This document shows, piece by piece, positions 45,000 through 56,361 of a DNA stretch of 64,000 bases. How positions within the stretch are numbered: the first letter of the stretch is position 1; the number at the start of each line of letters is the position of its first letter. The notes under the pieces were generated by a model. That model saw only the letters and a list, made by a program, of their open reading frames with translations, did not search any database and was not told the origin of the DNA. Both the position numbers and the translations under genes were made by a program. Origin of the DNA: Pseudorasbora parva (Eukaryota > Chordata > Actinopteri > Cypriniformes > Gobionidae); contig NC_090180.1 of NCBI RefSeq assembly GCF_024679245.1, positions 16,988,507 through 17,052,506 of the forward strand, in the 5' to 3' direction.

Positions 45000-45830
45000 A
45001 AAAGTTATTTTTAATAAATAAATAAATACATTTATCAATTTAAATTGAAGAATTTAACTTAAAATTGTATATAAATTTAATAAGGTTAGAAAAAAAACAT
45101 GCCCTTACTAGGCTAAAAATGTCCCTAGAAATCCCTTTAAGGGGACAAACATTTGTTCGTAATGGGAAAGTTAATTTCTTAACTGTAAATAATGAATACT
45201 CCAAATTTTTTATAGACTAAATGTCTTTAGTGCCCCTAAAAAGAAATGTAATCATAGAACCCTAGGAACATTTATACATGTAATAAATTAATTATACACG
45301 CTAATCTTATTCTAACAGTGACAAAGAAGAAAAGAGTATCCCATTGTTTTCAAGGTGACCCTATTACAATCTCTGTCTACTTCTTTAAAACCATAAACAA
45401 ATTGCAAACATATCGTAACCATATTTTGAATATGATGATGTCAAGCTGGGATTTCGAGATTTCTCTATTGCTAAACCTGTAAAAATGTTTGGCTTTGAAA
45501 CTTAGCATGGCCAATGTCACTTTGAGGATACTGAGAGGGACAATGCTTTCACATTCAATGATCCAGGCATTCAGTATGTTTCCATGCAAAAAGCCTATGT
45601 TGTGTAACCACACTGTGTTGCAGCTAACTTTTCCATGGTGATGCTAGCATTATACAGATGCCAAGCCAGTAACCAGGGAGATGTCTCCTGCAAAGCCAAA
45701 CGCCTGGTTGCCAAGACAATGATGGCGAGATGACAGCTTGTTGAAACATCTTGAGGTTCAAAGTGCAAGGGTTTAGTGAGCCGTGGTTAGTTGGGGAAAT
45801 CCAAATACATAGACATAAAAGCTTCAGGAT
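45000..45830. other. Intronic, nothing recognised
   Basis: No gene or repeat could be supported. Confidence 0.4.
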
Positions 45831-45864
45831 TTATTGGTTTTGGAGAGGAAGATACTAATTGTAA

Positions 45865-46100
45865 TAATTATAGACTGTACAAAAAAAAAGAAGGACAGCG
45901 CATACTCGCTTGCTTCCTCTGTACAAAAATCAAGCAAAAATATCCCAGTAATGATCATTGAAGATGAAATAGTTTGGAGTCCGAGTCTGTGCAGTAGGGA
46001 TCCAGAGGTGGAGACGCCGCACCAAGGTCCCGCCCAGACTCGATCGCAAGCACAGCTGTCAATCATGAAGTTACACCCCACCCCGTTTTTATAGCATCAA
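45865..46100. mobile_element. MITE with TTATAGACTGTA end
   Basis: It starts ATTATAGACTGTACAAAA and ends near CCCCGTTTTTATAGCATCAA, passing through CAAGGTCCCGCCCAGACTCG and CAGCTGTCAATCATGAAGTT. I recognise this as a frequent fish repeat type, but no target duplication was fixed. The open frames on both strands lie within it. Confidence 0.4.
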
Positions 46101-46127
46101 CTAATTAACTAAAACCAAACTTATTGG

Positions 46128-46420
46128 GAAAACGAACATTATCCTATGATTTACTCCCAATCCATCCAAGCTGTATATGACATTCTTCTTTCAGACGAAG
46201 TTATATTTAGAAAAATCAATGGCTTTGTGTAAGAAAAATATCCATATTTAAAACTTTATAAAGTAAAATATCTAGATTCCAGCAGACCGCCTTCCATATT
46301 CAACTTAATTAGAAAGTTTAACGCCTCTCAAAATTCAAAACGCTTACGTTACGTATTATAAATGATTTATCTGTGCACATCATTTATTTTTTTATAAAAA
46401 AATTGTAAACCACAACAATC
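46128..46420 (-). mobile_element. TTAA-type MITE family member, inverted, partial
   Basis: TGATTTACTCCCAATCCATC, CATTCTTCTTTCAGACGAAG and AAAAATATCCATATTTAAAA correspond, inverted, to the family at 890-1218 and 44640-44995. Confidence 0.4.
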
Positions 46421-47461
46421 TAATGATCCAATCAATTCCCAGTGAACAAAATCAAGCCCCATCCTACATGTTTTTGCTGTTCGAGAAGCCGTTTCACACA
46501 GATATACGTCACAATAGGAAAGAAAAGACTTCTGTTTAATGCTGACTTTGAAAGCAAAGGTGTGATTAAATCATTTTGTGGGAAAATGACTCACCTTTGA
46601 TTAAATGCACTCAAATGAGTCTTATTTAAAGACTCAGTGTTCTCATCCATCATCTTTGTGGTTTGAGTATTTAATGTAAAAGAAGCCAAACAATACAGAG
46701 CATGAAACCATAATGAATCCATCAAATTAAAAAAATAATGAAACCCCTACATGCTTCACAGAGCACACCCCATAATCTGGTCTTTTCTGGAGCTCAACCC
46801 ACTAATAAAGTCTTGATAGTTTTGGCAACAGATGTTCAAAAGATAATGGCTAATGAAAAAATGCAATATCCACTTTTAAGCCTTGAACAACATGGAATAA
46901 ACCACAGATTGTGTCTGGAGAAAGCAGTGACTAAATATATTAGATCACCAGTTAAACAGTTGTAAACAGTAATCTACTTGAAGGAACTTTACCTCCCCTG
47001 ACATCTTTGCAGCTTTGTAGCACTACAATTTACAGTTTCATCAAGAACCAGGTGCATTTGAGAACGATTTTTACATACTAATAGTTTGAACATTAATGTT
47101 AACGTTAAAAGAGAAAGTGTTATTTTTCCAGTGTTAAAATACTTTGTCCAAAGCCAGTTTATTGTGCAGAGATAAGCTACAGTACACGTAAACAATTCAT
47201 CTAGTAGTAGGCCAGCTTCCTGAAAGTATAAACATTGACACTTTTAACATTGCTCAGTTTGTTCTAGCAATGTTGTTGTGGTCCAGCTTGTCAATGGCTG
47301 GCTCAACCAATGCCATTTGGGGCAAGACTTATTGTTGGCTAAAGCGATAGTAAATGTGTCAGAAAAAGTGATTATTTTGGTAATTCCATTTGGATGCTTA
47401 TAAATACTAGTTAATTCCAGTGTGAAATATAACCTCATAATGTCCTAAGTGCTATCAGAAC
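46421..47461. other. Intronic, nothing recognised
   Basis: No gene or repeat could be supported. Confidence 0.4.
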
Positions 47462-47640
47462 TGGGGTGTGTTTCCCAAAAGCATCGTTAGCCAACTATGG
47501 TTACAATTTATGTCGTTACTAACTTAGTTCAACCAGTCTGTTTCCCGAAACCATAGTTCCAATGAACATTTGCAAACAGCGTCGCAAACTTGTGTGGTTA
47601 TCTCAAGTTGTGGTTAGAAGCATACCCTGCGTCACAATTC
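47462..47640. repeat. MITE end with GGGTGTGTTTCCCAAAAGC
   Basis: The sequence GGGGTGTGTTTCCCAAAAGCATCGTTAGCC resembles the arms of the hairpin at 57789-57916 (GTGCGTTTCCCAAAACC). The right border is not clear. Confidence 0.4.
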
Positions 47641-47662
47641 GCATACTATCCATACTAAATAA

Positions 47663-47985
47663 TAGCCTGGATGCCAGCCGAACTTAGCCCCACCTACAAC
47701 ATTTTTAGGACGGGCGGTTCGGTCTGGCCTCGATCCATAGAGGAGTAATTATCTCCGAACAGAAACTGTTCGGACCAATGAAATCATTAGGGCGGGCTTT
47801 AGACGATGACGGACAGATGATCAACAGTAACGTAATCATGCACGTCATCAAAGTGGCTTGGATTATATTTGTTCGAATCCTAAACGGAGAGCTTGTTTGT
47901 ATATGCATTCACCTTCATTCACCTGATCATGTTGGGTAAGTACTCTGTGTATCATTAAATTATTTGATTTTTTACAACACCGGTG
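47663..47985 (+). mobile_element. TAGCC-ended element Z, copy 2, left part
   Basis: It starts TAGCCTGGATGCCAGCCGAA and follows the uninterrupted family sequence, including GAGGAGTAATTATCTCCGAA and ATGTTGGGTAAGTACTCTGT. Homology fades after about 47985 and no right end or second flank was found. This copy shows the empty site for the insertion in copy 3. Confidence 0.65.
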
Positions 47986-48875
47986 TAAAATGGTGTTATG
48001 AATTTGCACATGGTTTGTCTTAAAGCATATTAAAAACACTACATACACATATAAACATAAATATTAAACACTTTCTTTTCACCACAGGAGGTCTTTTAGG
48101 AGGTATGGGAACAAAGGTATACTTTTGAGGGTACTGTATGCCTCAATGACAAGCTAAAGGTAATTTCTTTGCACATGAGACGAGCATGGTTTGCTCATTA
48201 ATTCGACTCTATCCTGACAAATAGAGCTGTTCCCATGCACCTTTTTTTACACATAAAGACGTCTCTAGACGTCTCTCCATGCTCCCTCGATGAGATCATG
48301 TGCAGACAAGTCTGGGACATAAGAATGAATATGATCCAAATGCACATTTTATAGTCTGCCCATTGCATTCTTTAGGGCAGATAAAAAGAGCAAGAATGAG
48401 TTCAATGACCTCACCAGCACCCAGCTGATCTGCAGAGATCTGCAGAAAGAATGAGAGGAATGCATTGGAGCGTGGAAACAAACAATTGCACTTTGTTCCC
48501 TGCTGGTACAAGAGGCTAACATTCAGCCCACAGAGAAAGATTCCTCTAGCCACCATCAAAAAAGCTCACTGCCTAGTGAGCTAATGTACATAGCATGGCA
48601 TCATTAAACAATACAAATAAGTGCTGGGATCTATTTGTTTATTTAAAAGAATAGAACAAAAATATAAATATAGAAAAGAATACACACAGTGACTAGAATA
48701 TACCTCCTTTGATGAACAAGATTATAATTTAAAACCATTTTGATGTTTTTGGGGCCTAAAGTAAAAGCTGTCAGGTCATGTAAATGTCCTGATTTTTAAT
48801 GAAAATAATTCATCTGAAAACAAAAGCATCAAAAAAGAAAAAAAATGAAATTGATTAGTTTGGAAAAGGGTTGCA
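47986..48875. other. Intronic, nothing recognised
   Basis: Positions 48625-48700 recur in variant form at 48913-48985 (GGGATCTATTTGTTTATTTA type), a local duplication. No gene was seen. Confidence 0.4.
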
Positions 48876-49431
48876 TGATTATTGTAAAAAAATAAAAATA
48901 ATGAAATTGACATATGGGATCTATTTATTTATTTAAAATAATAGAATAAAAATAGAAATTGAAAAGAATGCACACGGTGAGATTCATCATAAAAATAAAT
49001 ACATCTCACAAGATTTATTTAGTGAGATTTATCAAATCGCTATGTATGCAATTAAATGAAATAAATATATGCGCTGCACGTTTCAGACTGAAGCATGACA
49101 CACTTGAGCAGCTCATTATCCGCCTATGTTTTCAGTGTTTCAGAGCAGTAAATGCATCTGCAAAGTGCTATCTCGGCATTTGGTCACTTATAACATGCAG
49201 TTGGAATGAAATGTGTGTTAACCATCTTCCCAAATTATAATAAGAAGAGCTTATAAACCATCTGGCTCCCTGCGGTTTTCCATCAAAACAAAAGTTTGAT
49301 GGCTTATTAAAAATATTAACAATTGTTTTTATAAAGTTTTTTTATTGTATTTGTATTAAATATTTTTATTTTTATAGCCATATTGTTATATAATAAAAAA
49401 TAAAAAATGGCCAAATTGTGCAGCCCTACAA
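48876..49431. mobile_element. hAT-like remnant (GGTTGCATGATT ... GTGCAGCCCT)
   Basis: The left GGGTTGCATGATTATTG and the right CCAAATTGTGCAGCCCTA are degenerate inverted ends of the hAT TAGGGCTGCACAAT type. No 8-bp duplication is visible and no transposase is present. The 93-codon frame at 48959-49240 is unsupported. Confidence 0.4.
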
Positions 49432-49888
49432 ACAAGCAAAGCAAACCTAGATTTTTTTAAATGACATTTTCAAACACAATGACAATTTTTATCAGATTTT
49501 TAAAAAATATAAAACAGGAACGGATCAGAAGAAAAACACTGCCGATAAAGCAAGGCTAATCAGGTTGTAAAATATCATAAATTGCCTATAAATTATTATT
49601 AATAAATGATTAATTTGTGATATTGTTAAAAATATATTTGTATCTTGAAAATAGTAATTTAGGTGTGTACATGTATTCAAGGTGTAGGAAAAATGTAATT
49701 TCCTTTAATTGATCATTACGCCACGACATTCAGCAGTTTAATCTTTTATTATATTTTATTTTTTATTAAGGACACTTTTCAATATCAAGTATTCCCAAGA
49801 GCCATGTAGAAAATAAAAATAAAGAATAATCTTAATTATTAGACCAAAAAAAAAAAAAAGGCTGATGTTGGAAGGTCTACTTATGCAG

Positions 49889-51239
49889 TAGCCTGGATGC
49901 CAGCCGAACGTAGCCCCGCCCACAAAAAATTTAGGTCGGGCAGTTCGGTCTGGCCTCGCTCCATAGAGGAGTAATTAGGTGTGTTCGACATCGGCTGCAG
50001 CTGGATGCATGCGATCGGTGAGAGTAGCCGAGTGCAGGCGGGGAGGAGCTGCAAACGGAGACGTGAAGTCGGACGCTTGTGCTGTGTTTGCAAACTTTAT
50101 CACAGCTGAAGTTAAATTAATTAAATATTTCTCAAATACACAGATGGTTCAAATGACATTTTCATTCAACACTTTATGTACTGCTTTTTATCAGTTTTAG
50201 TTTGATAAACATGAGAATATAACATTGCAAATACATGAAAAGAGGTTTTACTATTATAAATAAATGATTTGTGAGCATTAACGTAACATAAGGTTTTAGA
50301 ATAAACACGAAACACTCGTGATCACTGTCATGCGGTGAATCCGGCCAATCGTGGATCAGCTGTGTCGTCATCAGAGCTCGAGCAGCCTGCTGCAGTCCTC
50401 CTTGAGAATCTGCACCGGCTGCATCAGCCGGCTGATCTCGAATCGCTCTCGCGGTACTTTGTTGACATAAGTCACAGTCACGTGCCGTCGGCGCTGTCTC
50501 AAGTCGGACAAAATTTCTAACCGGCATGCACTGCTTCAAGTCTGCCGCTGATCGGTCTGCGCATCGCTAGAAGTCAAACAAGCCTATTGTCTTCGAACAG
50601 AAACTGTTCAGACCAATGAAATTATCAGGGTGGGCTTTAGACGATGATGGATAGATGATCAACAGTAACATAATCATGCACGTCATCAAAGGGGCTTGAA
50701 TTATATTTGTTCAAATCTTAAATGGAGAGCTTGTTTGTACATGCATTCACCTTCACAATTTCTCTCAAAAATGATGATCATGTTGGGTAAGTACTCTGTG
50801 TATCATTCAATTCTTTTATTTTTTTACAACACCGGCTAAGATGGTTTATTCCAGCTTGCGTGCAGACAGGGTTGCCAAGTTTTTACAACAAAACCCGCCA
50901 ACTACCAGCCCTAAACAATAGTTTCTGGGGGGGTTCTCCGGAAAAAAAATGGTGTTTGGGGGGTAAAATGTGTGTTATTTTGGCAAGGTTGCCTGCTAAA
51001 ATTCGCACTCATGAGTCTATATATCACATAAAAGTCGCGGACTGGGCAACACTGTGCAGTTGAGCTCTGTTGACATTTGATAACTAGCGTAATGCGTCGC
51101 TTCGTTGCTCTGATTGGTTGTAGGTCTATCCAATTGAGGTCTTTCCTGGTTCGGTTGAAACACGCCCCATAATCACAGCCCAATGGAGCAGTTTCAGACT
51201 CATATTCTGACTAGAATTGAGTATGACCACGTCAGGCTA
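49889..51239 (+). mobile_element. TAGCC-ended element Z, copy 3, full length with an insertion
   Basis: It starts TAGCCTGGATGCCAGCCGAA and ends GTATGACCACGTCAGGCTA. The 9-base flanks CTTATGCAG (49880-49888) and CTTATGTAG (51240-51248) differ by one transition. A 609-bp element interrupts it at 49978-50586. Without the insert this copy is about 740 bases. No transposase was recognised. Confidence 0.8.
49978..50586. mobile_element. 609-bp element with TTA target, inside Z copy 3
   Basis: The ends GGTGTGTTCGACATC and GTCAAACAAGCC are roughly inverted. TTA at 49975-49977 and TTG at 50587-50589 would be the two copies of a 3-bp TTA duplication. The uninterrupted family copy at 47663 reads TAATTATCTCCG here. 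A 3-bp TTA duplication is typical of PIF/Harbinger elements. Open frames inside are unsupported. Confidence 0.65.
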
Positions 51240-51248
51240 CTTATGTAG

Positions 51249-52666
51249 TCAAGGTTGCTTGAAATGTCAGAGAGTTCAAAACCTTGAGACTGAAGTGTTT
51301 CCGGAGAATTATTTAACATGGCAACTGGACTGGCTTGCTTAGCATTCACTGGGAATTGATCTCAACAGTTGATGGCTTGACAGCTAATTTAGCTGCTGCA
51401 TGAAACACTGAACATCACAGGACTTACAGAAGCTTAGACTCCAACTCTAAAGTTACACCGAAACCATGATGCTTTAGAAGTCTCTTGGCACAGCCAGCCA
51501 CTCCCTGGGTTTCTGTCCGTCTAATGTGGTCTGGCAAGCGTATTGTGCGCACTTCTCAATCTGACTTTTATTAAACGGGGCGTTTGTAGTTTGATGAAGG
51601 TTCCCCTCCAAAACCACCCCACCCACCGCCTGTTAACATCACCTCGAGATCAAAAGGGGCTAATCGCCGCCATGGCTGCGGTTCACCTTATTAACTGCTG
51701 CCTTCCAACAAACTTTTTGTGATGTGAACCTGTGTGTCATGCATTATTTTGCTGCCATTAAATTAAGGTTAAAAAAGGACAAAGGTAGGACTGCAGACTA
51801 TTTTAATAGTCAAATAAAAAGGTTTTGTTATATTAAAAACAACTTTATTGACAATCAACATACATTGGTGATATTTACAGAAAAACCATGTCTAGACATA
51901 GCATTGAGCTACGGAGGCTCCAGCAGAAGAACATATTCCACCAGTGCAAACCACAAGTTGAACCACCCAAATTATTGCAGCCTGAAACTGGCCATTTGAA
52001 TAACACTTCCCTGCGCTGAGATCATAAATAATTCAACACGTTCCGTGTACTAACCTCACTTTAAAACCTGCCAAAACTGAATCTCAGGCCTCAAAGATGA
52101 ACTTCAACTTCCATCTAAATGCAGCACTATGATCTGAAGTGCTCCTTATTAATATATTAAGTTAATTCCAAATTGCTAACACACAAGCTTCGACAATGTT
52201 GTAAAGGGAGCTTGTTACCGCTGATATGCTTTCTTGCTGTTGCTGACGAGAGACATTTGTCAAGTGTTGGAAAAAGGCTGGTTGTGGTAGTTTGAGGCAA
52301 AGTCAAATTGAGGGCCGACAGCATGATATGTAAATGCCGCCTTGAAGCTTTTATCACTTCAGCGTCACGCAGGAAGCATTTGTCACCACTTCAAAAAACA
52401 ATCTGACGTTTTCAAGTAATAACTGAAGGAAAGGTAGAGAAATGCCATGAGCAGAAGAATGTTTGGTGGCACTGAAACATGCCAAGCTGAGTCTACAAGC
52501 TTTAAGCATCACAAAGTCATACAAAATTAGGATAACGCTATTTACTTTTTTCCATTTTTCTATTAGGGTAAGTCTAAACATTTTAAGAATGTACATTGAT
52601 AAAAATAAAAAAAAATGTTTATTGAGCCCCAAATCAACATATTAGGTTGATTTCTGAAGGACTGTG
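51249..52666. other. Intronic, unique
   Basis: No gene or clear repeat was seen. Positions 51590-51700 are GC-richer, with an ATGGCTGCGG context that opens no useful frame. Confidence 0.35.
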
Positions 52667-52675
52667 TGACACTGA

Positions 52676-54527
52676 TAGCCTGACAAGCCAGACCCACATC
52701 TAGATGTTTGGTCTGGAAACTCACCATTGACAGGGCTCAATCCGAGGGATGGGATAAACGGTTGTCTTTCAAACTCCCTCTGCACAGCATGAACACAATA
52801 GGATAATGCTACAACCAACCTGGGCTGCATTTCCCGATAACGTTGTCTCTTAGCGCGCTACGAAGACTCTAAAGGTATAACTTAACTGTGGTATACCATT
52901 TCTAGGTGTGTTCCCCGAACTATACCTTAGTAGGTCGCTTAAGGTATACCTTCTTAAGTGCGACGTTAGTGGGTGCTGTCCGTGGCCGCGGTGCTGAATT
53001 GGCTTATATCGATGGCTCAAGAATCGATTATTTACTCTATTCAGGGGCTGTTTCACTGCGTTATGCGAAAAAATGTTATGTTCTTTATAAAAGAAACACT
53101 TCAAAAATAGTTGAACTTTCATTTATCATACAAAATTGCACCTAAATTTTACATAATTCTGAAATGAGTGCACGAACCAGCAATCTCATGCTCAACCGCA
53201 CCATGCGCACCACGCATCATTTTACAATTACAATATTACATTACAATATATTTTCCATACTGTCTTGATTTAATCCACAACCAGGGATGATTGACCATGC
53301 AGCAGCTGCATCACATTATTGTGTAAATAACTAATTTATATTATTAGATGACCTACTCAATAAAAACGCAACACGCAAAACATATAATCAGCTACTGCTA
53401 TATGGCGGAGAAAAAATAAAGAGAAGAGCAGCTGATTTTAGTAGCTGAGCTCCGTCCAGTTTGTCTCGACAAAGCTGGTCCAACAAGATCTAAAAGCTGC
53501 TGAATTTGCTGTCGTGGTAGGCGAGATTTATTTTTAATAGCAGCTTCTGACATGGTAGCCAGGGACTAAAGTTTTCACATATGAAATAGTGCACATACAC
53601 TTAATGGCTCCGCGGACGGCGCCATCTTTGATTTAGCACAATTCTATTGGATGCCTCGCTGCCAAAGTTTGACTAAACTCCCCTCCACAATCATTCCCTT
53701 TAAATAGGCTCCTAAGCTTTTCCTGTCTTAATGGTTTGCCAGCTGATGTACCTTTGGATAATATCATTAAAAAGCTAACAACCATTAGTGTTTGTAATGA
53801 AATTTTATGACAATGAAATTTATGTAATTCCGTATGACAATTTTAATCCTTGCATAAAAATTAAAAAAACTATTCAACTAGCCTAATTGAACACTGGGTG
53901 TATATTACAACTTCGGAATTATATTCGGATAGACTGACATATAAAGAAGCTTTTTTCACAATGGTGGCCACTAGTGGAATGAACTTTTAATAGTGATAAG
54001 GTATAGCTAAGATTGGTCCAGACCAATCTTACGAAAATATGACTTAAAGAAGGTATTCTTAACTAAGTTCGTTCCGGGAAACACATATTAACGTTAAGGG
54101 ATACCTTAAGGTATAACTTAAGAATGATGTAGAGTTGAGAAGGTTTCGGGAAATGCAGCCCAGAGCAATAAAGGTGAAGCAGAGCTAGTTGAAAGAAGGC
54201 AAAACTCAGAACACATCTTCCCTTCTTAAGAATGACTTCAGTGCCGTTCTTTGTTGTTTTCTCAGAGAAAAGCTGAACTCCAAGTCTTCCAGAGTCGCGG
54301 TCAAAGCTGATTCGAAAGACCACCGTTCGCCAGCTTCTGTGTTTACTAAAAGCACGCAAACGCAACTCGGTCATTATGTTAAGCCCCGCCCACCGACTCT
54401 ATACACTATGTGATTGGCCCGACCAGAGTTTGGCTTTTACAGCTCAGAAGTGTATTGAGAGTTGCTAGATGACTCTTGCGGCAGATTAGATTTGCTGCCG
54501 CTAATGTGCGTCCAGATTTCTAGGCTA
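52676..54527 (+). mobile_element. TAGCC-ended element X, copy 3, split
   Basis: The left part (52676-52820) and right part (54163-54527) together match the copy at 20077-20580. TAGCC and GGCTA ends are flanked by exact TGACACTGA (52667-52675, 54528-54536), a 9-bp duplication. A 1.34-kb element lies inside. The frames at 54063-54413 are repeat-derived. Confidence 0.82.
52821..54162. mobile_element. 1.34-kb element with TGGGCTGCATTTCCCGA ends
   Basis: The ends TGGGCTGCATTTCCCGA and TCGGGAAATGCAGCCCA are perfect inverted repeats of 17 bases, and inner parts (AAGGTATAACTTAAC / TTAAGGTATAACTTAAG) recur. It interrupts element X copy 3 between ACCAACC and GAGCA, a position that is continuous in copy 1. 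A clear target duplication is not visible. No transposase was recognised. Confidence 0.75.
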
Positions 54528-54536
54528 TGACACTGA

Positions 54537-55138
54537 AGAAATGATGCTGAAAATTCAGCTGCTTTACCATAACAGGAATCATTTAAATTTTTAAATATAT
54601 TCAATTAGAAATTATTTATTTTAAATGGGATGGCTAAACTCATCCAATGCAATGTTACATTTTGATAATAAAACCCCAATGTTAATCTGTTAGACGCATC
54701 GTTCTAATTATCCGAGCATTAGGACAGTTTGGCATTGACCAGACAGACAGTTAAACCCTTTAATTGTCTTGCTGTCATGCAGCTAACAGTCTGTGGATGT
54801 GCTGAGGTGATCCCTAGGTGGTGCCTGCCAGGCCATCAGATGTCTGACAGGAGGTTAATGTCCTGCAGGCCATTTGCTCCCCAGCTTGCATGTCGACCAG
54901 TGACAATAGAGCAACATTGATTTCACACAGCCTGCCAATCTTGCTATCAGTTCCACTTAAAAAAAATCCTGCAACAATTGTTATTGTTGAGCACTTCTGT
55001 TTAAATGGGTATAGGCCTATGATAAAATTTCTTTTTTTGAAAAATGTAAGTCTTTAAAATAAAGTCTAAAATTAAGTAGGGTGGCACAATTTAAAGGGGT
55101 ATTATAATTATGTGATTTTTATGATTAAAACGTTTAGA
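54537..55138. other. Intronic, unique
   Basis: Positions 54725-54920 are non-repetitive and more complex than the AT-rich flanks; a constrained element is possible but not shown. No gene was seen. Confidence 0.35.
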
Positions 55139-55164
55139 TTTTATATATATATATATATATATAT
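55139..55164. repeat. (TA)n microsatellite
   Basis: An uninterrupted TA run directly before the left end of the Tc1-like copy T2, consistent with insertion at TA. Confidence 0.9.
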
Positions 55165-56330
55165 AAAACCTAAAGGATTATTAAGGACACCTGTTTAATT
55201 TAATTTCTCATTAATGCAATTATCTAATCAACCAATCACATGAATTAACTGAATATCAGAATGGGAAAGAAAGGTGATTTTAGCAAGTTTGAGCGTGGTT
55301 GTTGGAGCCAGACGGGCCAGTCTGAGTTTTTCACAATCTGCTCAGTTACTGGGATTTTCACGCACAACCATTTCTAGAGTTTACAAAGAATGGTGTGAAA
55401 AGGGAAAAACATCCAGTACGCGGCAGTCCTTTGGGTGAAAATGCATTGTTGATGCTAGAGGTCAGAAGAGAATGGGCCGACTGATTCAAGCTGATAAAAG
55501 AGCAACTTTGACTGAAATAACCACTCCTTACAACCGAAGTATTCAGCAAAGCATTTGTGAAGCCAAACCACGCACAACCTTGAGGCGGATGGGCTACAAC
55601 AGCAGAAGACCCCACCGGGTACCACTCATCTCCACTACAAATAAGAAAAAGAGGCTACAATTTGCCCAAGCTCACCAAAATTGGACAGTTGAAGACTGGA
55701 AGAATGTTGCCTGGTCTGATGAGTCTCGATTTCTGTTGGGACATTTAGATAGTAAAGTTAGAATTTGGCATAAACAGAATGAGAACATGGATCCATCATG
55801 CCTTGTTACCACTGTGCAGGCTGTTGGTGGTGGTGTAATGGTGTGGGGAGGTGTTTTCTTAGCACAATTTAGGCCTCTTAGTGCCAATTGGGCATTGTTT
55901 AAATGCCACGTCCTACCTGAGCATTGTTTCTGACCATGTCCAATCCTTTATGACCACCATGTACCCATCCTCTGATGCCCACTTCCAGCAGGATAATGCA
56001 CCATGTCACAAAGCTTGAATCATTTCAAATTGGTTTCTTGAACATGACAATGAGTTCACTGTACTAAAATGGCCCCCACAGTCACCAGATCTCAAACCAA
56101 TAGAGCATCTTGTGATGTGGTGGAACGGGAGCTTCCTGCCCTGGATGTGCATCCCACAAATCTCCATCAACTGCAAGATGCTATCCTATCAATATGGGCC
56201 AACATTTCTAAAGAATGCTTTCAGCACCTTGTTGAATCAATGCCATGTAGAATTAAGGCAGTTCTGAAGGTGAAATGGGGTCAAACACAGTATTAGTATG
56301 GTGTTCCTAATAATCCTTTAGGTGAGTGTA
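55165..56330 (+). mobile_element. Tc1-like transposon T2, decayed
   Basis: The left TIR ACCTAAAGGATTATTAAGGAC and the right TIR GTTCCTAATAATCCTTTAGGT, then GAGTGTA, are inverted. The outermost left bases are eroded into the TA run. The body matches T1. The element is nearly full length and about 1.17 kb. Confidence 0.88.
55261..56296 (+). pseudogene. Tc1-like transposase pseudogene (T2)
   Basis: It begins MGKKGDFSKFERG, then shifts frame after a small deletion near 55297. The longest open piece (55472-55933) carries SDESRFLL with the first catalytic Asp. Another shift near 55850 breaks the centre. QDNAPCH (near 55990) and PIEH (near 56097) with the second and third acidic residues lie in other frames, and the end (QTQY, stop at 56294-56296) is kept. 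Not functional. Confidence 0.85.
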
Positions 56331-56361
56331 CATACATGTATGTATGTATGTATGTATGTAT
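56327..56361. repeat. (TATG)n microsatellite
   Basis: A tetranucleotide run that begins at the right end of T2. Confidence 0.85.

Noticed and set aside
45834..46094. Frames of 85-86 codons on both strands
   Set aside because: They lie in a dispersed MITE and are open on both strands by chance.
47930..47960. Splice donor ATGTTGGGTAAGT in family Z as sign of a real exon
   Set aside because: The same phrase recurs in copy 3 at about 50780 as part of the repeat; no coding frame continues from it.
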